Below, one piece after another: positions 24,986 through 32,365 of a stretch of 35,026 nt of DNA. The DNA comes from Bacteroidales bacterium. GTDB lineage: Bacteria; Bacteroidota; Bacteroidia; Bacteroidales; UBA932. The first letter of the stretch is position 1. Each line of letters begins with the position of its first letter. The stretch covers positions 1 through 35,026 of the forward strand of contig JAEETO010000014.1 in assembly GCA_016290385.1 (NCBI GenBank), read 5' to 3'. A model generated the notes under the pieces. That model did not search any database, was not told the DNA's origin, and saw nothing but the letters and a program-made list of their open reading frames with translations. The position numbers and the translations under genes were made by a program.

Positions 24986-25525
24986 ATGGACAGGAAGTAT
25001 CAGGATATCGTGATCCCTATCAAGGGTTTACCCCTGGGCGAGAGTACATTTCGGTTTGAAATAGGGGACCCGTTCTTTCAAGCGTTCGAAAACAGCCTGA
25101 TCAAGGAAGCTGACTGCAGCGTAAAGGTGCGGGTCGTGCGTCACCAGACCCTGCTCGACATTGTGTGTGAGATTGTCGGGTTCGTGGTGGTGGAGTGCGA
25201 CCGTTGTCTGGAAGACTTGACCCTGAAGGTGGACATCGATCCGCATCTGACCGTCGGTTTCGGTACGGTCGATGTCGACGATGCCGGGGCAGAGGATGAT
25301 GTACTGGTAGTCGACCATACGGAAAGTGAGTTGAACCTCAATCAGTTCGTTTACGACTATGTCTGCCTTGGCCTTCCCTTGGTGAAGGTTCATCCGGAAG
25401 GGAAATGCAACCCTGAGATGCTTCGCTACATCAGCGACAACGAAGGAAGCGAAACGACTGCCGACGGGGAAGTTTCCCGTCCGTTCGAAGGCTTGAAAGA
25501 GTTATTGAAAAACAAAAACAATTAA
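24986..25525 (+). CDS. DUF177 (YceD) family protein
   Basis: The protein has 179 residues. DUF177/YceD proteins are small, often zinc-binding through Cys pairs, and are regularly encoded just before rpmF. In bacteria and chloroplasts they have been linked to 23S rRNA accumulation. Visible here are ECDRCLEDLTLKV with the first CxxC, and the downstream LPLVKVHPEGKCNPEML segment typical of the C-terminal half. Residues 90-115 are acidic. The rpmF ATG is 11 bases after the stop, supporting one transcript. Assignment is good from the motif plus the context. Confidence 0.88.
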   Translation: MDRKYQDIVIPIKGLPLGESTFRFEIGDPFFQAFENSLIKEADCSVKVRVVRHQTLLDIVCEIVGFVVVECDRCLEDLTLKVDIDPHLTVGFGTVDVDDAGAEDDVLVVDHTESELNLNQFVYDYVCLGLPLVKVHPEGKCNPEMLRYISDNEGSETTADGEVSRPFEGLKELLKNKNN

Positions 25526-25536
25526 TAGTATAGAAA

Positions 25537-25719
25537 ATGGCACATCCGAAACACAAGATCTCGAAGCAGCGCCGAGATAAAAGAAGAACCCACGACAAAG
25601 CTGTCGTCCCTCAGTTGACGACTTGCTCGAACTGCGGTGCTACCGTCATGTATCACCACGTCTGCCCTGAGTGCGGCTACTATCGTGGACGTCAGATCAT
25701 CAACAAGACTGTTGCTTAA
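25537..25719 (+). CDS. rpmF: 50S ribosomal protein L32
   Basis: The 60-residue basic protein has the L32 N-terminus MAHPKHKISKQRRDKRRTHD and a zinc ribbon with four Cys (CSNCGATVMYHHVCPECGYY). It is therefore the Cys-containing, zinc-dependent form (C+). It lies right after DUF177, the canonical arrangement. In many bacteria plsX and fabH follow, but here a hairpin and tRNA-Arg come next. A secure call despite the small size. Confidence 0.97.
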   Translation: MAHPKHKISKQRRDKRRTHDKAVVPQLTTCSNCGATVMYHHVCPECGYYRGRQIINKTVA

Positions 25720-25741
25720 TTCTGACCGCTGAAGATGAAGG

Positions 25742-25767
25742 ATGCCGGTTAATCCGGCATTTCTTTT
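25742..25767 (+). terminator. Terminator after rpmF
   Basis: A 7-bp perfect stem ATGCCGG/CCGGCAT (25742-25748, 25754-25760) with a 5-nt loop is followed by TTCTTTT. It is only 9 bases before tRNA-Arg. It may be partial, with the tRNA made by read-through, since I see no separate promoter for the tRNA. Confidence 0.6.
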
Positions 25768-25776
25768 ATGGGTCCC

Positions 25777-25848
25777 GGCCCTGTAGTTCAACGGATAGAA
25801 TGGAGGTTTCCTAAACCTTAGATGGCGGTTCGATTCCGCCCGGGGCTA
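25777..25848 (+). tRNA. tRNA-Arg (anticodon CCU)
   Basis: The acceptor stem GGCCCTG pairs with CGGGGCT with two G-U wobbles, and the discriminator is A. D arm GTTC..GAAT. Anticodon arm GAGGT-TTCCTAA-ACCTT gives anticodon CCU, reading AGG. The T arm is GGCGG-TTCGATT-CCGCC. The total is 72 nt and no CCA is encoded. It lies 57 bases after rpmF on the same strand. Confidence 0.92.
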
Positions 25849-25886
25849 CGAAAAAAGCAGGCGTATGCCTGCTTTTTTCGTAGCCC
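25843..25886 (+). terminator. Terminator hairpin that includes the tRNA-Arg 3' end
   Basis: A perfect 20-bp inverted repeat (25843-25862 with 25867-25886) has a 4-nt loop. The inner part, A6 plus GCAGGC with GCCTGC plus T6, is a standard intrinsic terminator and works in either direction. The outer six pairs use the last bases of the tRNA (GGGCTA). It also closes the convergent hydrolase gene at 25908. Confidence 0.8.
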
Positions 25887-25907
25887 GAAGGTCGCGCTTC
25901 GCGCGTC

Positions 25908-27092
25908 TTACAAAGCCAGCAGGATGAGTTCCATGATGGCGCGGCCACCCTGGTAGAGATGGTCACCGTGTTTGTCCCGGAAATAGGTGACATTGGTGTA
26001 GCCGGCTTCGCGGAGTTCTTTCCTGAAACTGTCTGTAGATACCACCGGGACATAATGATCTTCCGCTGCGTGACGGAGATAAATCTTCAACCCCTTTGGC
26101 AGGGAATGCCGGTCAACGATGACTTTCAGCTTCTTGAGATGTTCTGTCAGACGCCGGATCTCCGGGTTCCGTTCCGGAGTGAACCAGTCCGGATGCATGT
26201 AGACGTGCAGGTCCCGCCCGTATTCTTTTGCCAGCTCCGTCATATCGGATTCGCAGCTGGACAAGCGTTCGAAATCTTCGAGCACCTTTCCTTGGAGAAG
26301 CTGGCTGTAATCCAGGTTCAACCCTCTCCACCGGTTCAGGCTTCTGGCGATGGCCGGATACAGCAGGTATTCGTTGACTCCCGCGGCGATGGCCGCTTCG
26401 ATCGTCAAGGCCGGATCGTAGACGCCGCCGCCCAGATACAAGGCATGGGGCTTGACCTTGAGTTCGGGATGGGCGTGGTAATGGCAGGCTGTGGCCAGCG
26501 CTCCGGCCGCTCCCATAGAATAACCATAAACAATGGTCCTTGCAGGCAGTTTGCGTGGCTTTTCCAATGAATCCAGGTATTCTTGCGCGGCCTGCCGGAA
26601 ATGGACCGACGTCAGGGCGACGTTTTCAAACATCAGCAGGGCGACGACCTCATCCTGCGTGGCGCCGTAGCCGATGGTGTCGGGCATCAGGACGGCATAA
26701 CCCCGCATGGAAGGAAAACACTCCAGCGCCCATTGGTGGACGGTGCCGGCTATAGGCTTTTCCCGGCACATGGGTGACACGCTGATGACGCCCCTGAGCC
26801 GACCTTCTGGAAGCGCCAGCAGACCGGAAGCGATCACTTCTTTTCCGTCAGGGTCTTCCGTCCGGTAGTTCAGACAGACGAAATGGACGTTCCGGCCTAT
26901 ACTGCCCATGAACTTGATAAAGAACGCGTAGTCGGCCGGATCAAGGACGCCGGGATAGGTTTCGAACGCTGTATTGAACTGTTCGAATGGCGTCATCACC
27001 CGATCGTACGTGACGGAGACCAGGCGCTGCTGGGCATGAGCCTGAAAACAGAGGCTCAGCAGAAGGACAAGCATGAACAGTCGGGATCTCAT
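25908..27092 (-). CDS. Secreted alpha/beta hydrolase (lipase/esterase-like)
   Basis: The protein has 394 residues from ATG 27092, chosen because it gives a clean signal peptide (MRSRLFMLVLLLSLCFQAHA). The frame extends 19 codons further into xerD without purpose. The catalytic set of an alpha/beta hydrolase is visible: nucleophile elbow IVYGYSMGAAGALA (GxSxG), an Asp region in AAEDHYVPVVS, and a His in KHGDHLYQGG close to the C-terminus. It resembles the secretory-lipase (LIP) type of esterase. The substrate is unknown. It is the last gene of the ftsE-nth-xerD group, 14 bases after xerD, and ends at the tRNA-Arg terminator. Confidence 0.8.
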   Translation of the reverse strand: MRSRLFMLVLLLSLCFQAHAQQRLVSVTYDRVMTPFEQFNTAFETYPGVLDPADYAFFIKFMGSIGRNVHFVCLNYRTEDPDGKEVIASGLLALPEGRLRGVISVSPMCREKPIAGTVHQWALECFPSMRGYAVLMPDTIGYGATQDEVVALLMFENVALTSVHFRQAAQEYLDSLEKPRKLPARTIVYGYSMGAAGALATACHYHAHPELKVKPHALYLGGGVYDPALTIEAAIAAGVNEYLLYPAIARSLNRWRGLNLDYSQLLQGKVLEDFERLSSCESDMTELAKEYGRDLHVYMHPDWFTPERNPEIRRLTEHLKKLKVIVDRHSLPKGLKIYLRHAAEDHYVPVVSTDSFRKELREAGYTNVTYFRDKHGDHLYQGGRAIMELILLAL

Positions 27093-27106
27093 GCGACGGG
27101 AGGGGA

Positions 27107-28018
27107 TCAGGTACGGGCAGGATGGTATTTCAGGATGGTATCCTGCCATTTACGACTATCTATATGGGTGTATATTTCGGTGGTGAGGATGCTTTCGTGG
27201 CCGAGCATCTGCTGGACGACGCGCAGGTCGGCGCCGTTTTCCACCAGATGCGTGGCGAAACTATGGCGGAAGGTGTGCGGCGAGATGGTCTTGCGGATGC
27301 CGGCGGCTGCCGCCTGCTCCTTGACGATGTTGAATACCGTGATGCGCGAGAGCTTTCCACCGCGCTGGTTGAGGAAGAGGATGTCTTCGGCAGCTTTCTG
27401 CACGGGGCCGGCGTCACGTACCTGCCGGTAGAGACGGATGGCCTTGACGGCCGGCTCGCCGATGGGTACCAGGCGCTGTTTGCTGCCTTTGCCGAAGACG
27501 CGGATGAACTGCTCGTCAAGAAACAGGTCCGAAATCTTCAGGCCCACCAGTTCGCTGACACGCAATCCGCAGGAATACAGTACTTCCAGGATGCAGCGGT
27601 TGCGGTGTCCTTCGGGCTTTGACAGATCCACGCTGTCGAGGATCGCCAGGACTTCTTCGACAGAAAGGACCGTTGGCAGGTAAGGGTTGATCTTCGGGGC
27701 GGAGAGCCGGTCGCAGGGGTTTCCGGAAGGGAGCGATCCTTCTGCATCGAGGAAACGGTACAGGGCCTTGACCGAACTGACGGCGCGGGCCTGCGAGCGT
27801 TTGGTCACACCCGCATCGACCAGTTGTGCCAGAAAGACGCTGATGTCTTCTGTCGTTGCCTGGGCAGGCGCGACGCTCCGGCTGCGCAGCAGGCTGAAAT
27901 ATTTCTGCACGTCGGCGCAATAGCCGGCGATGGTGTTGGCCGACAGCGAACGTTCCAGCTTCAGGTAGTCGCGGAAGTCGAGCAGGGTGGTTTCGTAGCT
28001 GTCAGCGTGATTGCGCAT
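27107..28018 (-). CDS. xerD: Tyrosine recombinase XerD/XerC
   Basis: The protein has 303 residues from ATG 28018 (MRNHADSYETTLLDFRDYLKL), the normal Xer length. The frame continues 49 codons upstream but this overlaps nth. The N-terminal SAM-like core-binding domain is followed by the catalytic domain with Arg in SCGLRVSELVGL, Lys in FGKGSKQRLVP, HxxR in PHTFRHSFATHL, a further His in LGHESILTTEIYTHI, and the nucleophilic Tyr in the same stretch. Xer recombinases resolve chromosome dimers at dif. XerD is preferred over XerC by its N-terminus, but the two are hard to tell apart. It sits among housekeeping genes with no mobile-element features. It overlaps the nth end by 17 bases. Confidence 0.9.
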   Translation of the reverse strand: MRNHADSYETTLLDFRDYLKLERSLSANTIAGYCADVQKYFSLLRSRSVAPAQATTEDISVFLAQLVDAGVTKRSQARAVSSVKALYRFLDAEGSLPSGNPCDRLSAPKINPYLPTVLSVEEVLAILDSVDLSKPEGHRNRCILEVLYSCGLRVSELVGLKISDLFLDEQFIRVFGKGSKQRLVPIGEPAVKAIRLYRQVRDAGPVQKAAEDILFLNQRGGKLSRITVFNIVKEQAAAAGIRKTISPHTFRHSFATHLVENGADLRVVQQMLGHESILTTEIYTHIDSRKWQDTILKYHPART

Positions 28019-28649
28019 AAAATCTGCAATAGGGGGAGAGGCCGCAAGATGAGCATTTCGGCGCCCGGGCGGTGCATTCATAACGTCCGTGGAGGATGAG
28101 CCAGTGGTGGGCCCTGGCCCGAAGTTCTTCGGGAATGCCGGCTTCCAGGTCGCGCTCCACGGCATAGGGTGTCTTGCCGTCAGAAAGGCCGAGGCGGTGC
28201 GCCACGCGGAATACGTGGGTGTCGACCGCGATGACGGGCTCGTCGTACAACACGGATGTCACCACGTTGGCGGTTTTCCGTCCTACGCCCGGCAGGGTCA
28301 TCAGCGCATCGATCTCACGGGGAATCTCACCCCCGAAATCATTCATTACCTTCTGCGCCATGGCGACCAGGTGCGCGGCCTTGCTGTTGGGGTAGGAGAT
28401 CGACCGGATCAGCGGATAGACTTCTTCCGGCGTGGCGGCGGCCAGGGCCGCGACGTCGGGGTACTTTTCATAGAAGGCGGGTGTGGTCAGGTTGACCCGC
28501 TTGTCAGTGCATTGCGCCGACAGGATGACGGCCACGATGAGCTGGTAGGGCGAGTCGAAATGCAACTCGCTTGCTGCCAGGGGCCGGTTTTCGGCGAACC
28601 AGGCGAGGATAGGCCCGAAGGCCGGCTTATGCTTCGGCTGCGACTTCAC
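28002..28649 (-). CDS. nth: Endonuclease III (DNA glycosylase/AP lyase)
   Basis: Nth removes oxidised pyrimidines from DNA. No ATG start exists. I use GTG 28649 (215 residues); TTG 28667 is the alternative. The helix-hairpin-helix LPGVGRKTANVV has the catalytic Lys, and AVDTHVFRVAHRLGL has the catalytic Asp. The four Cys of the iron-sulphur cluster are spaced C-x6-C-x2-C-x5-C near the C-terminus. The sequence from ILAWFAENRPLA onward aligns with the family, so the first residues are dispensable. It overlaps ftsE by 23 bases (41 if TTG is used) and xerD by 17. Translational coupling within the operon is likely. Confidence 0.93.
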   Translation of the reverse strand: MKSQPKHKPAFGPILAWFAENRPLAASELHFDSPYQLIVAVILSAQCTDKRVNLTTPAFYEKYPDVAALAAATPEEVYPLIRSISYPNSKAAHLVAMAQKVMNDFGGEIPREIDALMTLPGVGRKTANVVTSVLYDEPVIAVDTHVFRVAHRLGLSDGKTPYAVERDLEAGIPEELRARAHHWLILHGRYECTARAPKCSSCGLSPYCRFYAQSR

Positions 28650-29316
28650 GGCAGATACCGTTTTCAAGGGTGAGGACGCGGGCGGGGAACATGCGCAGGA
28701 GCAGCTGGTTGTGGGTGACCATCAGGATGGCAGTACCGTGACGGTTGATCTCGAAGAGCAGTTTCATGATGCCGCGGGCTGTGTCTTCGTCAAGATTGCC
28801 GGTGGGCTCGTCGGCCAGGATGAGACTGGGCTCGTTGAGCAGGGCGCGGGCGATGGCGGCTCGCTGCTGCTCGCCGCCGGAGAGCTGGTGGGGCATCTTA
28901 TAGGCTTTGTGCTGCAGGCCTACGGCACCGAGCACGCGGTCGATGCGTTCGGCAATCTCCCCCTTGTCTTTCCAGTCCGTGGCTTCGAGGACGAAGCGCA
29001 GGTTGTCTTCGACCGTGCGGTCCATCAGCAGCTGGAAATCCTGGAACACGACACCCAGGCTGCGGCGGAGGTATGGTATTTGCTTACGCTTGAGGTTCGT
29101 CAGGTCGAAATTTCCGACGCGCGCCTCTCCCCCCAGGGGCGGATTCTCCCCGATGAGGGTGCGGATGATGGAAGTTTTTCCGCTGCCGACCTTGCCGGTC
29201 AAGTACACGAATTCGCCGGGATGGATGGTCAGGTCGAGATGGTCGACCACCACGACTTCTCCGTTGGAAATGTCGGCGGCGCGGAAATCGACGACGGGTG
29301 TAGCGTCAGGGTTCAT
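28627..29316 (-). CDS. ftsE: Cell-division ABC ATPase FtsE
   Basis: The 229-residue ATPase pairs with FtsX to control peptidoglycan hydrolases at the division site. ATG 29316 ([15 protein letters not shown]) is chosen, because a GTG six codons earlier falls inside the -7 box. Motifs are Walker [12 protein letters not shown], the Q-loop VVFQDFQLL, the signature [15 protein letters not shown], Walker [13 protein letters not shown], and the switch His in MVTHN. The arrangement [19 protein letters not shown] is typical of FtsE rather than LolD or MacB. No ftsX is adjacent, which is common in this phylum. It is the first gene of a minus-strand operon. Confidence 0.88.
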   Translation of the reverse strand: MNPDATPVVDFRAADISNGEVVVVDHLDLTIHPGEFVYLTGKVGSGKTSIIRTLIGENPPLGGEARVGNFDLTNLKRKQIPYLRRSLGVVFQDFQLLMDRTVEDNLRFVLEATDWKDKGEIAERIDRVLGAVGLQHKAYKMPHQLSGGEQQRAAIARALLNEPSLILADEPTGNLDEDTARGIMKLLFEINRHGTAILMVTHNQLLLRMFPARVLTLENGICREVAAEA

Positions 29317-29333
29317 AACGATGCTTTGATGCA

Positions 29334-29341
29334 CAAATATA
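29334..29341 (-). promoter_or_regulatory. -7 box for ftsE
   Basis: Minus-strand TATATTTG is an exact TAnnTTTG, 17 bases before the ftsE ATG at 29316. No clear -33 element was found. It shares a short AT-rich region with the divergent TPR gene. Confidence 0.5.
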
Positions 29342-29343
29342 AC

Positions 29344-29371
29344 TTATTTTACGTTATTTTACGTATTTTCG
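29344..29371. repeat. Direct 10-bp repeats TTATTTTACG between divergent genes
   Basis: Two exact tandem copies of TTATTTTACG (29344-29353, 29354-29363), then a partial third TATTTTCG that is also a near-match to a -7 box (29364-29371) for the TPR gene. The 10-bp period equals one helical turn. Confidence 0.6.
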
Positions 29372-29383
29372 CATCATAGAACG

Positions 29384-32365
29384 ATGAAAAGCGTGAGCGT
29401 ATACCTGAGAACCGGTGCAGTGGCCCTGCTGCTGCTCCTGGCGGCGCTGCCTTCATGGGGCCAGGTCAAGGACCGGCAGCACTCCGACCGCCTCGAATCG
29501 GCCCGAAAACTCTATTACAGCGGATCTTACTATGCGGCGGAAAAAGCGTTCACCGAACTTGGCAAGGAGTCGTTGCGCACCCTTGACCGTTCGGAGATCG
29601 AAGCCTACAAGGTGATGTGCGCCATCGCCCTCGACAAGGTCAATGCAGAAGGACTGGTCAACACCTTCTGCAGCAAGTATCCCAATGCCCCGCAGCAGTC
29701 CATGGTCCGTGAGGCCCTGGCCTCGCGCTATTTCGATACCGGCAAATACGTGGAGGCCCTTGCCATCTACAATACCATCAATCCCAACCACCTCTATCGG
29801 AACCGTCGGACCGACTTCACGTTCAAGAAAGCCTACTGCGACATGCGGACAGGAGGATATGAACGTGCCCTGGAAGGCTTTGCAAAGGTGCTCGCCGGCC
29901 CCTATTCCCAATATACCGTCCCCAGCACCTACTACAAAGGCTATGTCCACTACATCCTCCAGCAGTTCGACCAGGCGGTGCCCCTCTTCGAGCAGGTGGG
30001 GAAAGACAACCAGTTCTCGCTGATGGCCGATTATTTTGCGGTGGAGAGCAAGCTGATGCTCAAGGATTACGATTATGTGATCAAGCACGGAGAACCGCTT
30101 TTCGGCCAGCTTGACAATGAGATGCAGAGTTCTCTGGCACGCATCCTCTCCGAGGCCTGGTATGAAAAAGGGAACCAGAAGGAGGCCCGCCGCTACCTGG
30201 ACATCTACACCCAGAGCGGCGCCGAACTGAGCCGGAAAGACCATTATTTCTCGGGCATCATCTCGTATAGCCTCAAGTCGTGGCCGGCAGCCATCGAGTC
30301 GTTCTCGCACGTGCTGGGAGAAAATGACGAGCTCGGGCAGAATGCCTGGTACTACACGGCCAACAGCTACCTCCAGGTCAAGAACAAGATCGCTGCGCTC
30401 GATGCCTTCAAGGCGGCTTCGGAAAGCGATTTCGACAAGGTGATCCAGGAAGACGCCTTCTTCAATTTCGCGAAACTCTCGTTTGACGTGAACGCCGACA
30501 TCTCGCCGTTCCGCACCTATATGGAACGCTGGCCCGACAGCGGCAAGGACGATATCATCCACAACTACATGGCTACGGCCTTCCTGCTGTCGAAGGACTA
30601 CCGCTCCGCCGTGGAAGCCCTCTCCGCCATCCGCGTCCACACGCCGGAGTCTTCGACAAACCTGCAGAAAGCCGCTTTCCTGCGGGCCATGCAGCTCATC
30701 GAGGGGAAGGGCTACCGTGCCGCCGAACCCCTGCTGGAAGTGGCTGCATCCGCGGGCGAAAATCCCGATCTTGCCAATCTGGCGCGCTTCTGGCTGGCAG
30801 AGTGCTGCTTCCGCGACGAACGCTGGTCCGAAGCCATCGCCATCGGCAGCAGCCTGCTGGCCGACGATGCTTTCCGCAGCAGTTCCGAATACCCGCAGGC
30901 CCTCTACAACCAGGCATACAGTTATCTCAAGAGCGGCAACTATGTCTATGCCGAGAACAATTTCCGCAACTTCCTCAACGTGTCGGGAGAATACCAGCAA
31001 TACGAGCGCGACGCCCAGACCCGCCTCGGCGACGCCTGCTTCATGCAGGGCAAGTATGCCGATGCCGCTGAAACCTACGAGAAAGTGTACGAGGCCGATC
31101 CGGCTTCCGACGATCTGTACCCCGTGCTGCAGTCGGCCATCGCCTACGGCCTGATGGGCAATGAAGCCAAGAAGATCGAACTGCTCAGGCAGGTGACGCG
31201 CCTCAACCGCACGGCGCCGCTCTATCCCCAGGCCCTCTTCGAACTGGGCCGCACCTATGTTCAGGCAGGCAAGAACGAGAACGCCACGGAGTGCTTCTAC
31301 ACCCTGCTCGGCATGAAGGGGAACGACTATTACACGAAGGCCCTGCTGGAACTGGCCCTGATCAATGCCAACAGCCGCAAGTACGACAAGGCGGTCGAAT
31401 ACTACAAGACCGTCGTGGACTACGCGCCCGATTCGCCGGAGGCCGAGGATGCCCTGGCCGGGCTGGAGAGTCTCTACCGGCAGCGCAACCAGCCGGAACT
31501 CTTCCTGAGCTATCTGGACGAGATCGGCCGCAGCGACATCAAGAGCGACGAAGAGAAAGAGCAGATGCTCTTCCATTCGGCGGAGCAACTGTACAATGCC
31601 GGCAACTGGTCTGCTGCCATCAACCCGCTGCAGCGTTTCATCGCGCAGTATCCGGCCAGCGGTCGTACGCCCCGTGCCACACTCTATCTGGCCGACTGCC
31701 TGCGGCAGACGGGCCGCCTCGAATCGGCCGCCGACACCTATCAGAAGGTGACGGTGATGCGCGATCCCGCCTGCCAGGAAGAAGCCCTGAAGGCTTACGC
31801 CTCCATCAACTACGACCTGCAGCACTATGAGAAATCCGAAGAGGCCTGGCGCCAGTTGATTGAGCGTACCCGTGACGGCAACGTCCGTCAGGAGGCCTGC
31901 CAGGGCCTGATGCGTGCGGCTTACGGCGCAAAGGATTATCCGGAGGTGATCAGGTCTGCGCAGATGGTGGGAACGCGCGAAGCGCGCTTCCTGATGGCCA
32001 AGGCGCTGCGGAAGCAGGGCGAACGTGCGCGGGCCGGTGAAGTCTTTGAAGAGCTGGCCGCCAACCGCGATGACGCTTATGGCGCGGAGAGTGCCTACAT
32101 CCTGATCCAGGATGCCTTCGACCGCGGCGATTTCAACGAAGTGCAGGAAGCGGTCTATGCGTTCTCCGACTCGGGTTCCGGCCAGGTTTACTGGATGGCC
32201 CGCTGCTTCATCGTCTTGGGCGACTCTTTCGCGACCCGTGGTGACAAGGCGCAGGCGGAAGCTACGTACAACAGCATTCTGGACGGCTACCAGCCTTATG
32301 GTGAGGGCGACGACATCCTCGACCAGGTCCGTACCCGTCTGAACCAGCTTAAAAATGTGAAGTGA
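29384..32365 (+). CDS. Large secreted tetratricopeptide-repeat protein
   Basis: The protein has 993 residues. A signal peptide ends near ALPSWGQV (residues 1-27). The remainder is made of helical TPR-like repeats, for example YYSGSYYAAEKAFTELGKES, RYFDTGKYVEALAIYNTI, YLKSGNYVYAENNFRNFL and YNAGNWSAAINPLQRFIAQY. These usually scaffold protein complexes; here a periplasmic location is expected. Its stop TGA shares a base with the ATG of the barrel gene downstream, so the two are translationally coupled and probably work together in the outer membrane or periplasm. The partner and exact task are unknown. Confidence 0.85.
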   Translation: MKSVSVYLRTGAVALLLLLAALPSWGQVKDRQHSDRLESARKLYYSGSYYAAEKAFTELGKESLRTLDRSEIEAYKVMCAIALDKVNAEGLVNTFCSKYPNAPQQSMVREALASRYFDTGKYVEALAIYNTINPNHLYRNRRTDFTFKKAYCDMRTGGYERALEGFAKVLAGPYSQYTVPSTYYKGYVHYILQQFDQAVPLFEQVGKDNQFSLMADYFAVESKLMLKDYDYVIKHGEPLFGQLDNEMQSSLARILSEAWYEKGNQKEARRYLDIYTQSGAELSRKDHYFSGIISYSLKSWPAAIESFSHVLGENDELGQNAWYYTANSYLQVKNKIAALDAFKAASESDFDKVIQEDAFFNFAKLSFDVNADISPFRTYMERWPDSGKDDIIHNYMATAFLLSKDYRSAVEALSAIRVHTPESSTNLQKAAFLRAMQLIEGKGYRAAEPLLEVAASAGENPDLANLARFWLAECCFRDERWSEAIAIGSSLLADDAFRSSSEYPQALYNQAYSYLKSGNYVYAENNFRNFLNVSGEYQQYERDAQTRLGDACFMQGKYADAAETYEKVYEADPASDDLYPVLQSAIAYGLMGNEAKKIELLRQVTRLNRTAPLYPQALFELGRTYVQAGKNENATECFYTLLGMKGNDYYTKALLELALINANSRKYDKAVEYYKTVVDYAPDSPEAEDALAGLESLYRQRNQPELFLSYLDEIGRSDIKSDEEKEQMLFHSAEQLYNAGNWSAAINPLQRFIAQYPASGRTPRATLYLADCLRQTGRLESAADTYQKVTVMRDPACQEEALKAYASINYDLQHYEKSEEAWRQLIERTRDGNVRQEACQGLMRAAYGAKDYPEVIRSAQMVGTREARFLMAKALRKQGERARAGEVFEELAANRDDAYGAESAYILIQDAFDRGDFNEVQEAVYAFSDSGSGQVYWMARCFIVLGDSFATRGDKAQAEATYNSILDGYQPYGEGDDILDQVRTRLNQLKNVK

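Noticed and set aside
27107..28018. Tyrosine recombinase as a mobile-element integrase
   Set aside because: Length and motifs fit housekeeping Xer, and it sits in an operon with nth and ftsE; no att sites or cargo were seen.
29453..31825. Minus-strand open frame of 790 codons over the TPR gene
   Set aside because: Opposite a well-supported gene with signal peptide and repeats; the product has no motif and shows shadow composition.
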